Source: Novosphingobium umbonatum
GTDB lineage: Bacteria; Pseudomonadota; Alphaproteobacteria; Sphingomonadales; Sphingomonadaceae
Assembly: GCF_004005905.1 (NCBI RefSeq)
Contig: NZ_SACO01000004.1
Span: forward strand, 368,684-432,683
Length of the DNA stretch: 64,000 nucleotides
Reading direction: 5' to 3'
Shown here: positions 60,850-64,000 of the stretch, in pieces
How the letters are laid out: each line of letters opens with the position of its first letter
Position numbering within the stretch: position 1 is the first letter of the stretch
Notes under the pieces: generated by a model
Told to the model about the DNA's origin: nothing
Databases searched by the model: none
Seen by the model: the letters and a program-made list of their open reading frames with translations, nothing else
Position numbers and translations under genes: made by a program

Positions 60850-60865
60850 GTGCAAGAGCTTGCAC
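60850..60865. promoter_or_regulatory. Inverted repeat in the AraC/P450 promoter region
   Basis: GTGCAAGAGCTTGCAC: 7-bp perfect arms with a 2-bp spacer, located 24 bp upstream of the AraC-type start and 71 bp before the P450 start. It could bind a regulator of either gene. AraC proteins more often use direct repeats, so this assignment is tentative. Confidence 0.4.
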
Positions 60866-60935
60866 GAAATGCCTCTCACGCCCGTCACCGCCCCCGCGCC
60901 ATTCTGATCGCAGAGAATATAGCGAGAGGACAACC

Positions 60936-62129
60936 ATGCCTGATCTCGAAACGACTTTGGAGCGGCCCTTCCGCTTCGATCCCTTTTCACCGCAAAATGA
61001 CGCGGACCCTTACCCCGCATATAAGGTGCTACGTGACGAGCATCCCTGTTTCTGGTCGGAAGAGGCCAATATGTGGGTGCTGTCCCGCCATGAGGACGTG
61101 CTGGCCGCTTTGCAGAACTGGCGGCTCTATTCCTCGGCCAAGGGCAATCTGATCAATGAATTCCCCGGCCGCGCCGGCGCCACGCTGGGCAGCAGCGATC
61201 CGCCACGCCATGACCGCATGCGCGCCCTGATCCAGTCTGCCATGACCAAGCGGGCGCTTGACCATGTGCTGGAACCGGCCCGCGCCTCGGTGGCTGCCCA
61301 TCTGGCGGCGTTGGCGGACAAGCAAGAGTTCGATTTCGTCAATGATTTCGGCGCCAAGATCACGTTGGATCTCATCTTCTATCTGTTCAACCTGCCGCCC
61401 GAAGATGCCGACAAGGTACGCGACAATGCGGTGTTGATGGTGCAGACTGACCCTGTCACCCGCCAGAAGACGGAGGAGCATCTGGCCGCCTTCCGCTGGA
61501 TGGCCGACTATGCTGAGCGGATTGTGCAACAGCGCAAGGCCAATCCGGGCGATGATCTTTTGTCCAATTTCATCACCGCCGAAATCGATGGTGAAAAGCT
61601 GCTGGACAAGGAAGTGCAGCTGACGGTCACCACGCTAATCATGGCAGGGATCGAATCGCTCTCGGGCTTTATGGGCATGTTTGCGCTGAATATGGCCGAT
61701 TTCCCACAGGCGCGCCGCGCGATCTGTGCCAATTTCAGCCTGCTGCCCGATGCGATCGAGGAAAGCCTGCGCTTCAACACCTCGGCCCAGCGGTTCAAGC
61801 GCTGCGCCACACAGGATATTGAATTACATGGCAAGCAAGTGAAGGCGGGCGATTTCATCATGCTTGCCTATGGCGCGGCCAATCGCGACGAACGTGTCTT
61901 TGCCGATCCGGACACTTATGACATCACCCGCAAGCCCAAACGCCATCTGGGCTTTGGCGGTGGGGTTCATGCCTGCCTCGGCTCGATGCTGGCCCGCGTT
62001 GCCTGTCAGGTGGTGTTTGAGGAGTTTCTAAAAGCCACTCCGGAATTCATCCGCATGGATGCAAAACTGGATTGGGTGCCTTCGTCCAACTTTCGCAGCC
62101 CGAAAGTCCTTCGGCTACAGAAGGGGTGA
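60936..62129 (+). CDS. Cytochrome P450
   Basis: 397 residues; the ATG follows GAGAGGA. Soluble bacterial P450 features: heme loop HLGFGGGVHACLGSMLAR with thiolate Cys347, K-helix EESLRFNTSAQRFKR (ExxR), and I-helix LIMAGIESLSGF. In the last, the usual acid-Thr pair is Glu-Ser. It should hydroxylate or O-demethylate a small molecule in the cytoplasm using electrons from a ferredoxin system. No ferredoxin or reductase gene is adjacent; an insertion sequence begins just after the stop and might have replaced them. The AraC regulator suggests an aromatic acid substrate. Confidence 0.9.
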   Translation: MPDLETTLERPFRFDPFSPQNDADPYPAYKVLRDEHPCFWSEEANMWVLSRHEDVLAALQNWRLYSSAKGNLINEFPGRAGATLGSSDPPRHDRMRALIQSAMTKRALDHVLEPARASVAAHLAALADKQEFDFVNDFGAKITLDLIFYLFNLPPEDADKVRDNAVLMVQTDPVTRQKTEEHLAAFRWMADYAERIVQQRKANPGDDLLSNFITAEIDGEKLLDKEVQLTVTTLIMAGIESLSGFMGMFALNMADFPQARRAICANFSLLPDAIEESLRFNTSAQRFKRCATQDIELHGKQVKAGDFIMLAYGAANRDERVFADPDTYDITRKPKRHLGFGGGVHACLGSMLARVACQVVFEEFLKATPEFIRMDAKLDWVPSSNFRSPKVLRLQKG

Positions 62130-62137
62130 CATCAAGA

Positions 62138-62168
62138 TGAACTTATAACGGTTTTGCGCCGGTCGCCT
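62138..62168 (+). repeat. IS-end-like repeat, copy A
   Basis: The 31-bp segment from 62138 agrees at 26 of 31 positions with copy B at 63874-63904 in the same orientation (shared core TAACGG, TTTG, GCCGGTC). It is probably the terminal repeat of the IS3-type element whose transposase fragment lies at 63544-63873, now separated by the IS110 insertion. Confidence 0.55.
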
Positions 62169-62295
62169 ATCTCACTATGATACCTTGTGACCTGCCCCCC
62201 ATCAGTCCCTCAGTCATAACGAGAGATGGGGTGGTTGCCGCCCTCCCTGACGGCATCGTAAAATGCCAAATCCGCTGGCTGATTGAGGCCACTGA

Positions 62296-63345
62296 ATGGA
62301 AAGGACGGCAACCGTGAACCACGATACGATCATTGGTGTGGATCTGGCAAAAAGTGTTTTCCAGCTCCATGGCGCGTCAAAGACTGGGCAACTTCTGTTT
62401 CGCGTAAAACTTTCGCGTCAGGCTTTTCCTAAATTTTGGGCAAAGCAGGCACCAGCGCTGGTTGTGATGGAGGCTTGCGGCAGCGCCCACTATTGGGCTC
62501 GCGAGATCGCCGGCTTCGGTCATGAGGTGAAGCTGATCGCGCCACATTACGTGAAGCCGTTTGTGAAGCGTCAGAAGAACGATGCTGCGGATGCCGAAGC
62601 GATTGTGATTGCGGCCCAGCGCCCAGAAATGCGATTTGTGGCACCGAAATCGGCAGAGCAGCAGGCGCAGGCAATTTTATTTCGAGCTCGGTCCCGACTG
62701 GTTCGTCAGCGGACGGAATTGGTCAATGCCCTCCGAGCCAGCTTGTATGAGTATGGTCATGTTGTCCCCAAAGGCATTCATCAAATTGCGAAGATCGAGG
62801 AAATCCTCGATGCGCCACACTGTGATCTTCCCGATTTAGTGCGCGAAGAATGCCGAGACTTGATGGCACAAATTGCCGAGCAGACGGCCCGCATTGATGC
62901 TCGAACGGGTAAGATTAAGATGTTGGCAGCTCAGACCGATACAGCCCGCCGCTTGCAGACCATGCCCGGCATTGGCTCGATGACCGCGCTGGCCGTGGAA
63001 GCCTTCGCGCCACCGATGGACGCGTTTCGGTGCGGACGCGATTTTGCCGCCTGGCTAGGCCTCGTACCTCGCCAGTTCTCTTCCGGCGGCAAAGATCGTT
63101 TGGGACGGATATCCAAGGCAGGGCAGGCTGACATCCGAAGGCTTCTGATTATCGGAGCTATGTCTCGCCTCAATTGGCTTGGACGGCAAGCGATCCGAGA
63201 AGGTTCCTGGCTCGCACGCCTGGCGATGCGTAAGCCCAGAATGCTGGTGGCAGTTGCATTGGCAAACAAGATGGCACGGGCAATTTGGGCCATGCTGACG
63301 AAGAGTGAAGATTTTCGAGATCCGATGTTGACGGCGATGGCCTGA
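62296..63345 (+). CDS. IS110-family transposase
   Basis: 349 residues from the ATG at 62296; a GTG at 62314 with GGAAAGGA before it is a good alternative. The N-terminal RuvC-like DEDD domain starts IIGVDLAKSVFQLHG and continues VMEACGSAHYWAREI and KNDAADAEAIVIAAQ. The C-terminal transposase-IS116/110/902 domain has MPGIGSMTALAVEAF and FAAWLGLVPRQFSSGGK with the probable catalytic Ser region. It appears full length. IS110 elements lack classic terminal repeats and move by a bridge-RNA-guided mechanism, so the flanking non-coding DNA may encode such an RNA. Confidence 0.93.
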   Translation: MERTATVNHDTIIGVDLAKSVFQLHGASKTGQLLFRVKLSRQAFPKFWAKQAPALVVMEACGSAHYWAREIAGFGHEVKLIAPHYVKPFVKRQKNDAADAEAIVIAAQRPEMRFVAPKSAEQQAQAILFRARSRLVRQRTELVNALRASLYEYGHVVPKGIHQIAKIEEILDAPHCDLPDLVREECRDLMAQIAEQTARIDARTGKIKMLAAQTDTARRLQTMPGIGSMTALAVEAFAPPMDAFRCGRDFAAWLGLVPRQFSSGGKDRLGRISKAGQADIRRLLIIGAMSRLNWLGRQAIREGSWLARLAMRKPRMLVAVALANKMARAIWAMLTKSEDFRDPMLTAMA

Positions 63346-63543
63346 TAAGAAGGCTATATCCGGCATTCGGATGAAGGGAGTGTGAGAAGGCAGCGACTCG
63401 AATGGGCAAAATGATCGAAAAGATCTGGATCAGGAAAACCAGCGCTAGACACTGAGTGAAAGAGCTCGCACGAGAGTTTTGGCCCCGATCCGCAGATCAC
63501 CATACCGGCCAGCGGCTTCTAATATCGCCGCAAACAATAGGCC

Positions 63544-63873
63544 TTACAGAAGACCGCACTCGACCATTTGCATCTTCGGGACAAAAACTTCTTGCACAAC
63601 GGGCGGCAACCACAGAAGTCTTGCGGTTAAATACGATGCCCCCTGCGCCTGCACAAGCGCGTCGGGCGTGATGGTTTCGTCCTGCTCGAACGCTCGACGC
63701 GCTTGTGCAGGCGTCCGGTTTCCCAAAGATGAGTGTGGGCGAACTTGGTTGTAATCGTAGCGCCAGATGGCCAGTTTCCGGCGGGCATCGGCCAGGCTGT
63801 CGAACAGTTCCTCGTTGAGCAGTTCATCGCGCAGCGAGCCATTGAAGCTCTCGATGAACCCATTTTTCTGGGG
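63544..63873 (-). pseudogene. IS3-family transposase (orfB) C-terminal fragment
   Basis: The reverse strand reads PQKNGFIESFNGSLRDELL, then AIWRYDYNQVRPHSSLGNRT and PAQARRAFEQDE, the typical integrase C-terminal part of IS3 orfB. The N-terminal two thirds, including the first catalytic Asp residues, are missing. Homology breaks at about 63874, where another IS end begins. The last 35 residues after RRAFE do not look like the family, and an inverted repeat lies there. Confidence 0.8.
63646..63713. repeat. Perfect 19-bp inverted repeat in the IS3 fragment
   Basis: The arms at 63646-63664 (CGCCTGCACAAGCGCGTCG) and 63695-63713 are exact reverse complements, 30 bp apart. One arm lies in codons for TPAQARR of the transposase; the other lies just downstream in the atypical tail. 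It looks like a local inverted duplication. Confidence 0.7.
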
Positions 63874-63904
63874 TGGACTTGTAACGGATTTGTGCCGGTC
63901 ACCT
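63874..63904 (+). repeat. IS-end-like repeat, copy B (left end of the edge element)
   Basis: This 31-bp segment matches copy A at 26 of 31 positions and starts exactly where the IS3 orfB fragment loses homology, 35 bp before an IS3 orfA start. This fits a left terminal repeat of an element continuing beyond the window. Confidence 0.6.
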
Positions 63905-63938
63905 GAGCGTTTTATGCTCGCAACAGGAGACCGACGAG

Positions 63939-64000
63939 ATGATGAAGCATAGTGAAGATTTTAAGCGAGAGGCGGTTCGGATCGCGCTGACCAGCGGGCT
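63939..64000 (+). CDS. IS3-family transposase orfA, N-terminal start (cut by right edge)
   Basis: About 20 residues are visible, MKHSEDFKREAVRIALTSG, after GGAG at 63926-63929; the start may be either of two successive ATGs (63939, 63942). FKREAVRIAL is the usual beginning of the IS3 orfA helix-turn-helix. The rest is beyond the window. Confidence 0.75.
   Translation, partial: MMKHSEDFKREAVRIALTSG

Larger units (their letters stand above)
62138..64000. mobile_element. Nested insertion-sequence region (IS110-family and IS3-family)
   Basis: From 9 bp after the P450 stop to the window edge, only transposase genes or fragments are found, and the GC content is visibly lower. The order is: an IS-end-like repeat (62138-62168), an IS110-family element (about 62180-63450, ends not defined), a C-terminal IS3 transposase fragment on the reverse strand (63544-63873), then a second IS-end-like repeat (63874-63904) leading into an IS3 orfA (63939 onward). 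A small inverted repeat CCCCATC/GATGGGG at 62197-62203 and 62225-62231 precedes the IS110 gene. Confidence 0.8.

Noticed and set aside
1..64000. CRISPR array, tRNA or rRNA genes
   Set aside because: No regularly spaced repeats and no tRNA- or rRNA-like sequences were noticed on either strand; a covariance-model scan would be needed to exclude small RNAs.

Overview
The window is high-GC, gene-dense chromosomal DNA from an alphaproteobacterium, most likely a sphingomonad (Novosphingobium/Sphingomonas-like). The reasons are five TonB-dependent receptors (TBDRs) next to exported glycosidases and esterases, LacI-type local regulators, a Spinster-type MFS carrier and a TPR-sulfotransferase next to a TBDR. 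The genus is inferred from gene content. No rRNA, tRNA or CRISPR array was seen.

Layout. 1-1553: the end of a 2-hydroxyacyl-CoA dehydratase-family gene coupled to a CapA-like metallophosphatase. 1550-16193: a plant-polysaccharide region with a TBDR plus (alpha/alpha)6 glycosidase pair, an arabinan operon (GH51, GH43 endo-arabinanase, second GH43) and two further TBDRs. A near-palindrome of the type TGACACCGGTGTCA lies upstream of both reverse-strand units. 16298-19128: TPR-sulfotransferase and homocysteine S-methyltransferase. 19182-30226: a reverse-strand locus for a sulfated glycan or glycoside: LacI regulator, TBDR, sulfatase, formylglycine-generating enzyme, an exported creatininase-like protein, a GntP permease, and a glycosidase-like gene broken by one in-frame amber codon. 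30389-33630: a nitrosative-stress module (Hcp, NsrR, HPP/CBS membrane protein) with a clear NsrR-type operator. 33692-36576: TrmL and a two-subunit GMC dehydrogenase. 36643-46107: a reverse-strand set with an exported SAM-methyltransferase-fold protein, TBDR, PepSY membrane protein, GlcG/HbpS-like protein, tannase-family esterase, alpha/beta hydrolase and ceramidase-family protein. It is followed by a two-component system and an ArsR/BigR-like regulator.

49108-56427 is the most coherent new-looking unit. A LacI regulator, a complete gentisate ring-cleavage operon (gentisate dioxygenase, fumarylpyruvate hydrolase, maleylpyruvate isomerase), an MFS carrier and a cytoplasmic GH3 glycosidase are arranged as four transcription units. 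Each has a TAGCGCTA operator in its promoter region. This suggests import of an intact aromatic glycoside, such as a plant gentisate glycoside, intracellular deglycosylation, then ring cleavage. A fifth TAGCGCTA copy lies upstream of the distant TBDR at 13662.

56424-59914 is a malonate module (MatB, a MatR-type GntR regulator, MadL, MadM). It is followed by an AraC regulator and a cytochrome P450. The right edge (62138-64000) is a lower-GC nest of insertion sequences: an IS110-family element, an IS3 transposase fragment, and the start of another IS3-type element that runs off the end.
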